Below are positions 11,201-23,500 of a DNA stretch of 64,000 bases, in pieces. Under the pieces are notes generated by a model. The model did not search any database, had not been told where the DNA came from, and saw only the letters and a list, made by a program, of their open reading frames with translations. The stretch's first letter is position 1. The number at the start of each line of letters is the position of its first letter. Origin of the DNA: Branchiostoma floridae (taxonomy: Eukaryota > Chordata > Leptocardii > Amphioxiformes > Branchiostomatidae); assembly GCF_000003815.2 (NCBI RefSeq), contig NC_049982.1, positions 19,256,918-19,320,917 on the forward strand, given 5' to 3'. Made by a program: the position numbers and the translations under genes.

Positions 11201-14200
11201 GACATCAAGGCAGTCGACAAAGATGAAATTCGTTTAGCACTGTCAAATATGAAGTAACATTGCGGTCGCAGCGATGTGGTTCCCTAGTGGAGTATTGTGT
11301 GCTTGATCATGAATCAGCCCTTCTAATTCTGTCTCGTAAGCGCGCGGTCGTCGCCATTTGAAACGATTATCAATTTAAGGTTAGATATCCAGGTCCATAA
11401 TACCCTACCTAGAATAGATCAAACAAGAATTTGACGATCTCGTACCTCCGCTACTACTTAGAATTTTTGAGAATGCCATAACCCTAGCCTCATCATGCGC
11501 CATTACAGTTACGGTTGCTTGCTTTACGTACTTTGCATAATGATTTGCATAATTGATTTAAAACATGAAATATTTTCATCACGTTAAGTAAATTGTGATG
11601 TTCTATCCTACAGGTTACTCACCTGGTGGTGTCGCGACCTGAGAACTTCCGTTTCCGGGCTGGAGATTACGTCTACCTGAACATCCCGGTCCTGTCCAGC
11701 TTCGAGTGGCACCCTTTCACCATCAGTAGTGCTCCGGAGCAAACAGGTCTCACCACTCACTTCACAGTTATAGTATGTAAGACAGAGCTCCATCAACTTC
11801 CAACCTTTCATTGTTATTGTAGTCCACCTTGATTCAAGATGTTTCTGTCTCTGTTTTCCAAGCTGTAAATGTCTTTATAGTGTTGAGAAGAGGACGTACT
11901 GTACATCTGTTTGCCAACTTGGCTAATGATACAGGTTACAAAGACATGCAGACTGGCAAACACATGTTAATACGGGTTAATACGAGTATCGTAGCATACA
12001 GGGTAGGTTTCTTGTCGCTCCTTGAACTTGAAAATACTTAGTAGTAAAAATGTAGGATGATATTTGAGCGTACATGTAGCTATATGCTGTTTAACAAAAA
12101 GCTAGGGGAATATATATTTCCGTTCATGTATAAAACACTACTGAAAGTCCAGGGGTAAAAGTTGACTCTGCAGGCATAACGTTACATGTACATGGTGTCA
12201 TCTTCTGTTTCAGAGTCACATGGTTCCACATTCGTGCAGTGGGCCCATGGACAAAGCGACTAAGAGAGTTGTTAAATGGACATCCAGACCAGAATGACAA
12301 CAACAGGAAACAGAAAGAATCATTCCTTAATGATGATGGAGATGCCGTGTCCATGGAGGAAGGTCAGGTTCATGATGATGGGCGTGCCATGAAGAGGAGA
12401 GAATCGTGCGTGTCCATGGCACAGGACTTCTCTCACCTCACCGAGCCACCTGCCGTTATAGACGTCTGTAGGGAGGAGCTGTTCGGAGTGAATGGTATTA
12501 AGGTAACAATATGTTGACAACTAGTCTATCAGCAGTTTCATCAGCTATTTTCATCTTTTATTCTTTGCTATCGTGCTGTATATATGCACACTGTGTTATG
12601 ATGTTGGCAATTAGATTCTCTTAGTCTAAATTTGACTACCTAGCTCAGTTAGCAAACATCAAACAAAGCACCTGTTTGTCAAAACTGTCATTTTGCATAT
12701 TTTTGCATTAACCTCACGAAAGTTCAACTTTTTAAAATCTGTTTACACAGATAACTTATGGAGCGATCGGTTATGATCCTATCACTCTTGTACAAACTTG
12801 ATTCAGTTTATAATGTCAAATGCTCATTGTCCACTGACAAACGTTGAACATGTAATCATGTAACAGATAAGAGATAGTCCACAGTGTCTGTTGTAACTGT
12901 GAGAGGATAACCATCATTCCTGCCAGGTTTACGTGGATGGTCCGTACGGCGCCCCGGCCACACACGTGCTGCAAGCCGAGCACGCTGTGCTGATAGCTGC
13001 CGGGATCGGCGTGACACCGTTCGCCTCACTACTGCAGAGTATTATTCACCGTAAACTAGGCAAGTTTTCTGGACATCAATGGGCGAAACCAAGAGACACA
13101 CCCACCAGTCCGACAACTCTGAGGAAAGTAAGACACTTGGTCGTTTTACTTAATGGTCAATGAGATGGGTTGAATAAATCATGAACTTTGCTCCCAACCA
13201 ACTTTTGATTCAGTACACGTTTGATTCCAGAATGATGTCCGAAGCTTCAGAATATCGAGATCTTTTACTCATTTCTTGGCGTGAAAATAATCAACCATTG
13301 GGATGGATACATGTACCAAACTACTTATTTGAGTTTGTTCCATATGTGTTTATTTTGTAATTTGTTTTTCCTCCTTTTCTTGTTCCAACCAAAGGTGGAT
13401 TTTTTCTGGATCAACAGGGACCCTGGGGCCTTTCTGTGGTTCACCTCTCTACTGGGACAGATAGAGAGCGATCAGTCCGGCTTACAGAACAACTTCATCG
13501 ACATGCATTTGTGAGTCCCTGTCTTTATCATGGTCTTTAGCGATTTGTATGATATATGGATGTTATAGATACATCCATATATCATGTCAACAACAGATTC
13601 GTGGGTCATATATACAAATTACAACTCTACTATGCAATGTTTGTAAAAATGTGCTCCTCTAAAACTAGTTTTTGGAATGTTAGCATAGTTGTTTGACGCT
13701 ATCGTACATTTTCGTACAGGTACATGACGTCATCACAAGGGGCAGCCAATGGGGAGCCTACGGCCGTGTGGAAGGATATTCTTTCAGCGTACACGGAGAA
13801 CAGGCGCGACCTCATCACAAGGCTGGAAAAACGTACCATTCTTGGGCGTCCGGATTGGATAGCGGTAAAGAGACACACTTAGATGATATTTGTAACAGAT
13901 TTGTTGGTATTTTGAAGTACGTATGTTAGAAGGCAATAAAGATATTTTGAAAATTGAAGCAATTGCAGCATTAGGTTATCAATATTTACAGGCTATCGGC
14001 GGTAAAAAATTTAGATGGAACAAACGCTAAAAGGTTGTCCCTTTCTTAATGCATTATTGAAAAGGTTATCGGAAGAGAGGATATCTAATCATCTTTACAT
14101 TATTTTACATTATGCCCTCACTATGTCTAAAGAAATATTGATTGAAAAAATTTCTTTTTAGGTATTTAAGCGGTTAAAAGAAGAGGAAAAGGACCATGGA

Positions 14201-14299
14201 AAGGTGGCCGTTTTCTTCTGCGGGCCAAAGAAACTAGGATCCATTCTTCGCCGACACTGCATCGAGTACAATTTTCGGTTTCGCCAAGAGAGCTGCTGA
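8222..14299 (+). CDS. NOX5: NOX5-like NADPH oxidase, catalytic core
   Basis: Ten exons join in frame to 572 aa: 8222-8366, 8805-8993, 9563-9735, 10193-10384, 11614-11746, 12216-12502, 12927-13127, 13395-13510, 13720-13864, 14162-14299. The product would transfer electrons from NADPH through FAD and two haems across a membrane to make superoxide. Paired haem-ligand histidines lie at about H89/H103 and H175/H188. The FAD motif HPFTISSAPE starts at about 266, the NADPH motif GPYG at about 378, GIGVTPF at about 399, and FFCGP is near the C-terminus. Sequence and order match NOX5 best. Exon 6 encodes a hydrophilic insert with KRRES, in the place of the regulatory loop of NOX5. The N-terminal EF-hand domain of NOX5 is not seen. 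Poly(A) signal at 14536-14541. Confidence 0.85.
11112..11149. repeat. Perfect 17-bp inverted repeat, 4-nt loop
   Basis: ACCTTGTACAAATCCAT (11112-11128) and its exact reverse complement (11133-11149) flank TGCG. It lies in intron 4 of the oxidase gene. As RNA it would fold into a stable hairpin; it could also be a small mobile-element relic. Confidence 0.9.
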
Positions 14300-16296
14300 T
14301 ATCAATATGTTTCTTTCATTCAACTTTTTTTCTGAAAAGGTTCAAGTACAAATGTGTACTTTTGTGTTTTAAAAGTAGCCCTACAGAGGTGTGTAAGCGC
14401 TCAGAGACAGGTGTCAGATTAGAATTCGTGGGGAGCTTTGACTTGACATTTCTTAAATATGAAGTGGATTGCACAGAGCAGGATCTAGGTCATGTTATCT
14501 GGATCATTATTTAGCTGGTTTTATTTTATCCCATGAATAAAGGCTATCTGGTGTACGTGGGTCATGTCCCGAACTGTGCCATATGGGGGGGGGGGGGGGG
14601 GGGGGGTTCCCTAAAATGGTAAAACACACATACATTGGGATAAAATGCACGGAAGAAAAATACATTTCAAGAGCCTTTAAATTGATTTGTCAACTGTAAA
14701 AATAGACTAAGGTCAGAAGATAGCAGGCATATGCACTTTTAATATAAAATGGTAGCTGGCAATGGCATGTGGTATGTTACAGTACCTTATCCACGTCACA
14801 ATAAAAAAAAGTAACTTACAAACAACAACTCTGGTTGTGGCAAATCTTTTCACTCATCTTACGCATGTTATCCCAGACACATGTACTTCATAAGGTAGAG
14901 AAGAGTTTGAGATAACTAGTTCTTCCTATTGCGCATTTATGTTAGACAAAGATGTGCGAATACAAATGCACTTACAGTAAACTACATGTACATATTGTTT
15001 GATTATCCTAACACATAAACCAACAGTTGACAGCATTGCAGCAACACAGAGAGATTTAAAAACTTCCTATCTCTGCTACTGCAATGTATAACATGTTCAA
15101 TGTGACGCTTTCAATAGCTACATACGTATCCAAGACACTGACAGGATTGCTCAAGTGAACGACCAAGCACTTGGACGGGTAGCGGAAGTTGGCGAAGGGT
15201 CATCGAACTCTCGGGTGTTGACTCACAGCTTAACCATTGAAAAGATTAGGTCAGCACTAAGTGTTAATTAAGTTTGACCAATTCTGCAGGTGAACAAATC
15301 CGACACGGTTGGTTGATTATCTTATCCGGGTGTTGTCAGAATAAAACAGGAAATCTACAAAGTGCAAACAGGTAAAACTTTGAAAGGTGTTATATGTTTG
15401 ATTAATTGACCAAACATGGCTCTGTCAGCTTAGCGAAAGATGACACTTTGTATCGCCGATTGACATAGTTCTATATATAAGAAGGATTTATTTTGTATCA
15501 GGTATGAGATATTTGATAAAAAGATACCGGAAAAATCCATCGTTGGTGGCAAACAAACGCAGCTTTCTTGTTACAAAAAAATTGTCGTAGCAACATTCTG
15601 GTTTGTAATGAAGTTTGACCGGAAGTTAACCATTGGCACTGGTAACCTACCGGAAGTTCGGAACTTACGTTAGCAAAACATGTCTGCGCCCTGTTGAATC
15701 TGCCACAATTGCTTTTAATTGTTTTACAGTAAGCTCGCTGTTTGCAACATTGTGTTTGCGTATATGCCAAACATGTTTGATTAAGCGACTGCGACGAAAC
15801 CATAATTGATGGCCTACTTACTTTAGCCTTACATGTATTTGAGAAGTTGTCTTAGCAACATTCTGACTTTTTACACTTACATGCATTGTGACATTTACAT
15901 GTACAGCTTCATGACTACATTTCCGACTGCAAAATTATGGCAGTATTTTCTCATTGCTTTTACTATATAACGAATACGTACATATACTAAAGCTTCACTT
16001 AATATCAAAACAATCTTTAAAAGTTTGTCATTTGCAACTAAAGAGAGAAGAGAAGAAAGAAATAAATAGCAACATTCTGACATATTAAGTTTGACACTGT
16101 GCATCACAACATTGTGTTTACGTATACGACTGCGACGAACACCGGAAGTCAAATGTCAGGTCATTGACCTGTTCTAGCTCCGGTGTTACCGCAGTTTCCT
16201 TGAGATGACTGGGAGCTTCTTTAATCCACGCCCCACCGCTTGTTTAACCTCGCCAAGCGTTCTTAGAAAACCGAAAGAAATACAATAGGAGGCATG
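14300..16296. other. Intergenic, partly repetitive
   Basis: No gene was recognised. It contains a 22-G run and, at about 15585-16140, degenerate repeated motifs: AGCAACATTCTG three times, CAACATTGTGTTT followed by CGTATA twice (15745 and 16107), and CGACTGCGACGAA twice. This suggests an old local duplication upstream of the first dermatopontin gene. Confidence 0.5.
14585..14606. repeat. Poly-G tract, 22 nt
   Basis: An uninterrupted run of 22 G lies just downstream of the oxidase poly(A) signal. It could form a G-quadruplex on this strand. Its true length is uncertain because homopolymers are error-prone in draft assemblies. Confidence 0.9.
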
Positions 16297-16303
16297 TATA
16301 AAA
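16297..16303 (+). promoter_or_regulatory. TATA box of dermatopontin-like gene 1
   Basis: TATAAAA lies 44 bp before the ATG at 16347, so transcription would start about 15-20 bp before the ATG and leave a very short 5' UTR. The position and perfect match make it a likely core promoter. Confidence 0.7.
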
Positions 16304-16346
16304 GGGCGTTAATCAACTTCAGACTAACACCGCAGCTGAGCACACC

Positions 16347-17395
16347 ATGACTTCCACACTGTTCCGCGCGCTCCTCGCCGTACTCGTGGTCGGACTGTTG
16401 GTCGGCCAAAGTGACGCCTGGCGCCGCCGCCGCCGCCGTCGCCGCTGCCCGAACCCCACCGACGCACTCTCGGGTGCGCAGACCGCGTGGGACGCCACAT
16501 TCATGTTCGAGTGTCCGGGGGCTCAGGTCATTAGGCGCATCAGGAGCGCCCATTGTAACACGGTAGAAGATCGGGTCTGGCGGTTCGAGTGTGGCACTGT
16601 GCCCGGCGTCTCGCGCTTTGACGAGGCCTTCTGGTCGGCCTGGCTCAACGAGTACAACGGCGTCATGAACTTCCAGTGTCCGTTCAACGCCATCGTCACC
16701 GGCTTCAGGAGCGAGCACAGGGGCAATGACCGTAAATGGAAGGTGAGTCACTTCTTTCTTTTCTTGTTTCGCTTTTTTACGGGCCCACGTACATCAAACA
16801 TGAAAGCATGAAACATTCGTATTCTAGATCATACTTAAAAGAAGAATGTAAGGTCGTACTCACCTGGAATTAAAAACAAACACGGCATGAACTACATATG
16901 GCTGTTTCATGATGCATTTGATGATAAAGGAACAACACTGATAATGTATGATTCATGTGGCTCTTAGCTTGTCTCTCATGTCACCAATAATTCGTATATA
17001 ACGTTACTACATTCGTTACTTTCATCAAATAATCGATACTGATATCATTTCGACTCTCTTGTACAGCTGAAGTGCTCCAAGGTGAACGGCATGACGACAT
17101 TCAACCACGCCCAGTCCAACTATGCAAATGAGTTTGACCTTCCCGGTGACTACACCGTACCCAGCGGCTACTACCTCAGGGGCATGCACAGTTTCCATGA
17201 CGGCAGGCGCGGGTAAATAAACACAATAATTCCACATTACATGTCAACAGTTTCTTGACACCAGTGACGTTGAAATTCCCTTTCTTTGTTTGTTTGTTGT
17301 TTTGTTTGCGACCTTATCCTGACATTTTCTTGTTGTTCATTCTCCACAGGGACCGGCGTTACCAGTACCAGATCTGCTTGATCGACCTGCCCTAA
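16347..17395 (+). CDS. Dermatopontin-family secreted protein 1
   Basis: Three exons (16347-16742, 17067-17212, 17350-17395) join in frame to 195 aa. A hydrophobic signal peptide (about residues 1-25, LFRALLAVLVVGLLVGQSDA) is followed directly by eight consecutive arginines and then a cysteine-rich domain. Repeated RRIRSAHCNT...RVWRF and CPFNAIVTGF motifs are typical of dermatopontin and of amebocyte aggregation factor or hemagglutinin relatives. Length and exon phases match the paralogue at 18669. The family acts outside the cell in matrix assembly, or as a defence lectin in invertebrates; which applies here cannot be read from sequence. The antisense frames across exon 1 are shadows caused by high GC. 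Confidence 0.88.
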
Positions 17396-18616
17396 ATCCA
17401 GACGCCAGCTGCTGTAAAACGTAGCGAAAACGCTGCATTGCATGACCAACCTGTATTTTTGTATCACAATTTCTAAGAATTTGTTCGTATTTTATGTTTG
17501 TGCGGCGCTAACAACAAATGGCATTTTGTTTTGCCTTTCATGGTCCATGTACGGAATATTTGTATAATTGCGCAGGGCTCGTGGAAGTTCCTCCCTAAAA
17601 CTGAGGTGTGTAGACTAGCAGTAGTATTTCTGGCAATGAGCAAAGCAATCCTTACTAGTATGCTAGTAGTGTAAGTCATCAACTTTTCCGTGACTGTGCC
17701 ATCTCTCTCTAGTGTAAGCTTCCAATGATGTTAAATGCCATGACGTGAAGTTAATCTGATTAACGATTGCAATATATAGTCTTCCCATAAAGTGCACGCA
17801 TGATATATTGCAGGCATATTGTTATTTTGTGTAGAAAGTGTTGTTTTTAATTTGTTTTGACTGTTTATCGATATCGTTGTTCAGGACTTAAAGCCAGTAA
17901 ATTATACACTTCAGTGACACGTTTATAATTAGATCTAAGTTGTTATTAGTTGCCCCAGAGTGCGCCGTCCAGAGTTGCTAGCAGACACTTGTGAAACTGT
18001 ACCTTTTAGTGCAACCACCTGATTAATGTTACTGTGAATGCTTTATCAGTTTTGAATAAATTTTTTCTTTTAAAACATGGACTTGTGAAATGACTTTTTC
18101 TCGACATCCATTCTGGGAGCAAAATACATGTATGATGCTGATACCTGTATTTCCGTAAGAACGTTATTGTAAAAGAAATAGCTTACTTTGCCAAAGATCC
18201 TTTTTGCTTGAATTTCAACTATGACTATATTCGTCGTCCAATTGATTTGATATACATGTAGGATCATATAGACGGGTCCTTTGGTGAAAAATAGCGGAGG
18301 GTATTTCAAACTTCAGTCAGACTACTAGTATCAAACTGTCACCAATGATGATACAACAGAAAACACGAAGAACATCAAATAAATGTGCAATATAACGTTG
18401 CGGCAAAAGGTGACCACGTGCGCGTGACAAAGAGACTACTTTGCAAAGGCACCTCTAAGATTGACACCGGATGTGAGCTTTAGTGTCATTGAACTTATAG
18501 ACACTGCAAAAAAATGATAACCGCCGTTTCCGTATTGGCAGCCGTTTGTGAAAATTTACATACGCCTCCTTCTCAGAATGCGGAAAGAAATCTGGCAAGC
18601 CACGTGTTTAAATGGA
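17396..18616. other. 3' UTR of gene 1 and upstream region of gene 2
   Basis: An AATAAA at 18055-18060 marks a likely long 3' UTR for the first dermatopontin gene. The duplicated segment begins at 17628 in this 3' UTR, so the left junction of the repeat lies here. No other gene is seen. Confidence 0.6.
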
Positions 18617-18622
18617 TATAAA
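18617..18622 (+). promoter_or_regulatory. TATA box of dermatopontin-like gene 2
   Basis: TATAAA sits 47 bp before the preferred ATG at 18669. An in-frame ATG at 18612 lies upstream of this box and would not be in the mRNA, which is why the later ATG is chosen. Confidence 0.7.
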
Positions 18623-18668
18623 GCTAGGAAAGGTCCTGAAGAGATTTACTTTAGATTTTGCTCTTGAC

Positions 18669-20133
18669 ATGGCGTCTCTTCTCGTCCGCGCTATCCTGAC
18701 CATCGCCGTGGTGGGATTGTTGTTCGGGCAGGACGCCGCCTTTTGGCTCAGGCGAGGTTCTCGTCGCCCCCGTCCCCGTCCCCAGCCCCGCTGCCCGGAC
18801 CCCACCGCCGTCCTGCCGGGCGCACAGACCACCTGGGACGACACCTTCACGTTCATGTGCCCGGATTTCCAGGTCATCAGACGTATCCGGAGCGCTTACT
18901 GCAACACGGCTAGAGACAGGGTGTGGCGGTTCGACTGCGAGTCCATCCCCGGCGTGTCCGTGTTCCATGAGCTGTTCTGGTCCGGCTGGGTGAATAACTA
19001 TGGTGGCATCATGAACTACCAGTGTCCGTTTAACGCCATCATCACGGGGTTTAAGAGCCAGCACAACGATGGCAGGGAGGACCGCAGGTGGAATGTGAGT
19101 TTCTGACAGTCTGACGGTTTCTTCTTTTCTTAGATTTTAATAAATCGTAAAATATAATGATTTTTTTCTTTAGAGCATCTGCAATCTGATGTAAAATTGA
19201 TTGCGTTGTAAATTTCAAAACATCCTGAATATTTTTTTAAACAAAATTCTTTTCGGCTTTGTAGTAAACCAATGGCCTGTTGAGTAAGTTAGTCGAATTT
19301 TCCGAAGCTCGATGTTTCTGACTTAGGGAGACTTAAGAGATGCTGCTACTGTGGGCCAGTAGTTCAGTGCCTAGAAGTGGTTTTGCACTGAGCAAACTCC
19401 TTTAAGAAAATAGGCCGCTTTGCAACAGTGGCACTGACCAATGCCATACTTTTCGAGCAAATCGCTGTTAACACTGAAAGGGGAAGTTGAAAACCGCACA
19501 TGTTATCGAGGGCATTTTCACTTATCAGTTTTTGATAGAGGTAATTAAATAAGTGATACTTACTATGCCATTCTCCCCTATCAAAGGTCCGGTGCTCCAA
19601 GGTCTACGATATGGTCACGTTTAACAACGTCCTGTCCAACGTCACCAACGAACTTGGCCTGCCGGGCGACTACAACGTTTCTGATGGCTTCTACCTGAGG
19701 GGCATGCACAGTTACCATGACAACGACTACGGGTAAATAAACAAATTTCATCACGTGCACGTTACATACATCTCAGTTGTTAGGCTTATAAACACCGTAA
19801 AAGAAATAGAGGTAACGTTAAGTTACAGACGATGTGCAGAAAGTTAACCGAAGTAATCATTGGCTTTAATGTCCAAAATATTTCACTTATAGACTTTTGA
19901 ATGTAGCGGACACATTAACTTTTTGGCCTAGATGTGGACAGTATAACTCAAACAGTTTAGAATTTTTTTTTCTGTTGAAAATCTACGAAATAAAACTCGT
20001 GCTTTGCAAACTGCCATACTACATGATTCGACCTGTGATATTGATGTACCCTAATGTACGGTAACAGTTGTTGTTCCCCTCCGATAGGGACCGTCGCTAC
20101 CGTTATGACACCTGTCTGATCAGCCTGCCTTAG
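18669..20133 (+). CDS. Dermatopontin-family secreted protein 2
   Basis: Three exons (18669-19094, 19587-19732, 20088-20133) give 205 aa, with the same phases (0, then 2) and exon 2 and 3 lengths (146 and 46 nt) as the gene at 16347. It has a signal peptide (MASLLVRAILTIAVVGLLFG), a basic Arg/Pro linker (RRGSRRPRPRPQPR), then the dermatopontin-type domain with RRIRSAYCNT, CPFNAIITGF and LRGMHSYHD. The exact exon match shows a tandem gene duplication with divergence of the linker. An AATAAA near 20214 and another near 20231 are likely poly(A) signals. Role as for gene 1: extracellular matrix or humoral lectin, not resolved. Confidence 0.88.
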
Positions 20134-20504
20134 TCAACTTTGCTGATACTTCACCTGACAGTCTTCACAAGAAAAGCAGATGTGATAGTTTGTGTCAATG
20201 ATCTTACACTGAAAATAAATTTGGCGTCATAAATAAAGTACTGGGTGAATGTCCTCAATATTTTGTGTGTGTCCTCCACTAAACATAGCTTTTTATCTGT
20301 CGAATTATAACGTTACATTGATTCCACGAACTTATCTTTTTAGCAGAAAAACCAATGGCTTCAAAATGTAGTCCTTTCAGTCCGATTTGATTTAACAAGT
20401 ATTCCGCCAGGCGGGAGTCTGGTAGAGACTGGTAGAGACTAGCTAGGTCACATGGTGCCCCTAGGCGTGGTGATATATCCCAGAAGTCCCCGGGACAATC
20501 CAAG

Positions 20505-23500
20505 ATGGCTGCGCCCTGTAGAAGAAGCGCGTCTCTGTTTACATTTTCCGCACTTCGCTTTCATACCTGTCCCTCGCTGGTTCGCCCTTTCAAAACACTG
20601 CCTTCGATATCAGAACGACTCACAATCATTTCTAGTGTGACTAAAACAGAGATAGTGGGAAAACACCGGAAGGTTAGGCACAAAAGGGTGTCCGAAGGAA
20701 CCCCCTCCCACCGTCGGTGTTTCTCGTCTGCTATCCCCGACAGCGGCGGTGTCAACACCCGACCAAAGCCAAAGGTAAACGTGTTTCTGATGTTTCCTAG
20801 ATATTATCGGTTGTGCTGAAATAGCGACTGAGCATCACTGTTCGTAGGCGTGATACACAGTCTGAAAAGCTTGTTGTTGTTTGTTGAAACAAGGAGCTTG
20901 AAACAAGGATAAATAATGTTCCTTGTTTGAAAATGAAAGCATATAAAAATATGATACTAACTTTAATGGTGCACGGAAAGGGGGCGTGTATGTGTTAGAG
21001 CGGTCCTATTAAAATACAATGCAAATGCGTTGTATTGCAAAAGTAGGGGCAAGTTGATGAAAGCTAATTGGGGGGATAATAGCCACAAGGGAGGCTGCCT
21101 AAGAAACCACTGCTTGGAGAATAGGTCAAACTCTGACATTAACAGTTTACCATCTTACCATCTGTGTAGGGAATTGTGTACAGATCTACCTCAACAGATC
21201 CATTTGTAAATCTGGCTTTTGAAGACTGGTAAGTGGAACTCAGCCTTTTTCATTCAGTGAGTGAATGAGAGGTGATGAGTGTGTGAGTGAGTGAGTGAGA
21301 GAGTGAGAGAGTGAGTGAGTGAGTGGGTGGGTGAGTGAGTGAGTGAATGAGAGTAAATGGGTGGGTGTCAGGAAGTAAGTAAGTGTGAGTGAGTGAATGA
21401 AAGGGGATGAGTGAGTGAGTGAGTGAGTGAGTGGGTGAGTGAGTGAGTGAATGAGAGTAAATGGGTGGGTGTCAGGAAGTAAGTAAGTGTGAGTGAGTGA
21501 ATGAAAGGGGATGAGTGAGTGGGTGGAGTGAGTGAGTGAGTGAGTGAGTGAGTGAGTGAGTGAGTGAGTGAGTGAGTGAGTGGGTGAGTGAGTGAGTGAG
21601 TGAGTGAGTGAGTGAGTGAGTGAATGAGAGTAAATGGGTGGGTGTCAGGAAGTAAGTAAGTGTGAGTGAGTAAATGAAAGGGGATGAGGGATTGAGTGAG
21701 TGAGTGAGTGAGTGAGTGAGTGAGTGAGTGAGTGAGTGAGTGAGTGAGTGAGTGAGTGTAAGTAATTAGATTAACAGCATTTAACACATCTAGAATGATT
21801 TACTTGTAGATGGAAATCCAGCAAGTCTTTGCAAACTATAAATATAACAACAGTCCAACTACATTTCAGGTTATATGAGAACCAAGACTTCACAAACACA
21901 GATATTCTGCTACTCTGGAGAAATGAACCTACAGTAAGTACACTTCTGTCCAGGGAAGGCTAAGTAAGGAATCAAAAACATAGATAGCCATATCTCATAT
22001 TCATTTCATATCTTAATAAGCCATGTAGTCATTTTACTAATAATTCTACTGCAGTATTATCAATGGGAAATGAAGATTATAGAGTTAGACATAACTATTA
22101 TATTAACATGTTGACTGATGATAATACTTTCCAATGGTTTTGGGTAAAAGTTGTTCCCTGTGTGGTGATCCCCAGGTTGTGATTGGTCGCCATCAGAACC
22201 CGTGGTCTGAGTGTAAAGTGAAGAGACTGCAGGAGCTGGGGATCCACCTGGCCAGGAGGAGGAGTGGAGGGGGAACAGTCTACCATGTAAGGATGTCAGC
22301 TTATATGTTTTCAATTTTGAAATCATCTTTAATATGTGGTTCTTAAAGAAAGGAGGGTCCTATAATGCATAAAATTTTAATGCTGCCATGGACAAAGGAA
22401 AAAAAAATACCTCTTGTTAAGGAACAGCCATGTACTCTGATTTAAGCAAGAAAAATTCAAGACTTTAAGTTTCTTCCAGACAGCTGATTAAGATATTTTT
22501 CATCCCCAACAGGACTTGGGAAACCTGAATGTGACCTTCCTGACCTCCAGAGATACCTACAGAAGGAAGCAGAACCTACATGACCTGGTGACAGCACTAA
22601 AGGGGAGGTGGCCTAGTCTGGACCTGTCTGTCAACAAGAGGGATGACTTAGTACTCAATGATACATACAAGGTGCCACCTGTAGAAAATGATACACACAT
22701 TGTTAATGAATTTGTGATTGATTAGCTTATGATGGAAAGAGAAGAGACTTAGTTTCAGAAAGGAGTTAGAAGAAAATGCATTCCCTGAGATTAGTTTTTC
22801 AAACATCTGTGTCTAAAAGATTTTCGCTCTTTGCTGTGTAGCTGTCAGGAACTGCTGCAAAGCTGGGCCGTAAGACGGCCTACCATCACTGTACCTTACT
22901 GTGTGATGTCAATACACAGGCTCTGAAGGACGTCCTCGTGTCTGGATTTGTGAGTCATCCATCTATGTTGCTTTTCATTGCTTTTTCCAAACAACATTTA
23001 TGTAATGACAAGAATATTAGATTATCTTGTTTCTTCATATAGCATATGGCTTTCAGACCTCCTAAAATATAGCAAAGTAAAGTGACCACCAGACCAAGGT
23101 AACCACATTCTCAGTCCCTAGAAATTTCAACACAAGATTTAACTAAGGACAATCTGATTAATGTTACTGTGATAAGCATTGTTTGGCAACTCCATTTTAC
23201 CTTTTCATTGCCTGAAATGGTTACACAAGTTACCAGCGTGTGGTCACAATAATAATTGGGGGAAATTGTTTTTGCCAATTTGCATCTGTTTGTTTGCTGT
23301 GTCGTTTTTGCCATCTGCAATTGTTTACTCAATCGGAAGTAGGTAGAGTAATGTACAGTGTCATCACCGAGGGATAGTACTTTACAGTCTCAGATAAAGG
23401 ACATTTGAGAGGGACCCTTGGTCTGGTGGTAACCTGTCCAACGAGTTCACTTGTCTATAGTGACCAGTGGCACTGACCACTCTTGCTCAGTTCCTTTAGT

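Noticed and set aside
16263-16751. 162-codon minus-strand frame opposite dermatopontin exon 1
   Set aside because: It is antisense to a signal-peptide-bearing exon with conserved family motifs and has no splice or family support.
18612-18668. Upstream in-frame ATG for dermatopontin gene 2
   Set aside because: It precedes the TATA box at 18617, so it should not be transcribed, and the later ATG gives a clean signal peptide.
21368-21787. 139-codon minus-strand frame rich in Thr-His-Ser-Leu
   Set aside because: It is a read-through of the GTGA microsatellite inside LIPT1 intron 2; the matching region in copy 2 has a different unit and frame.
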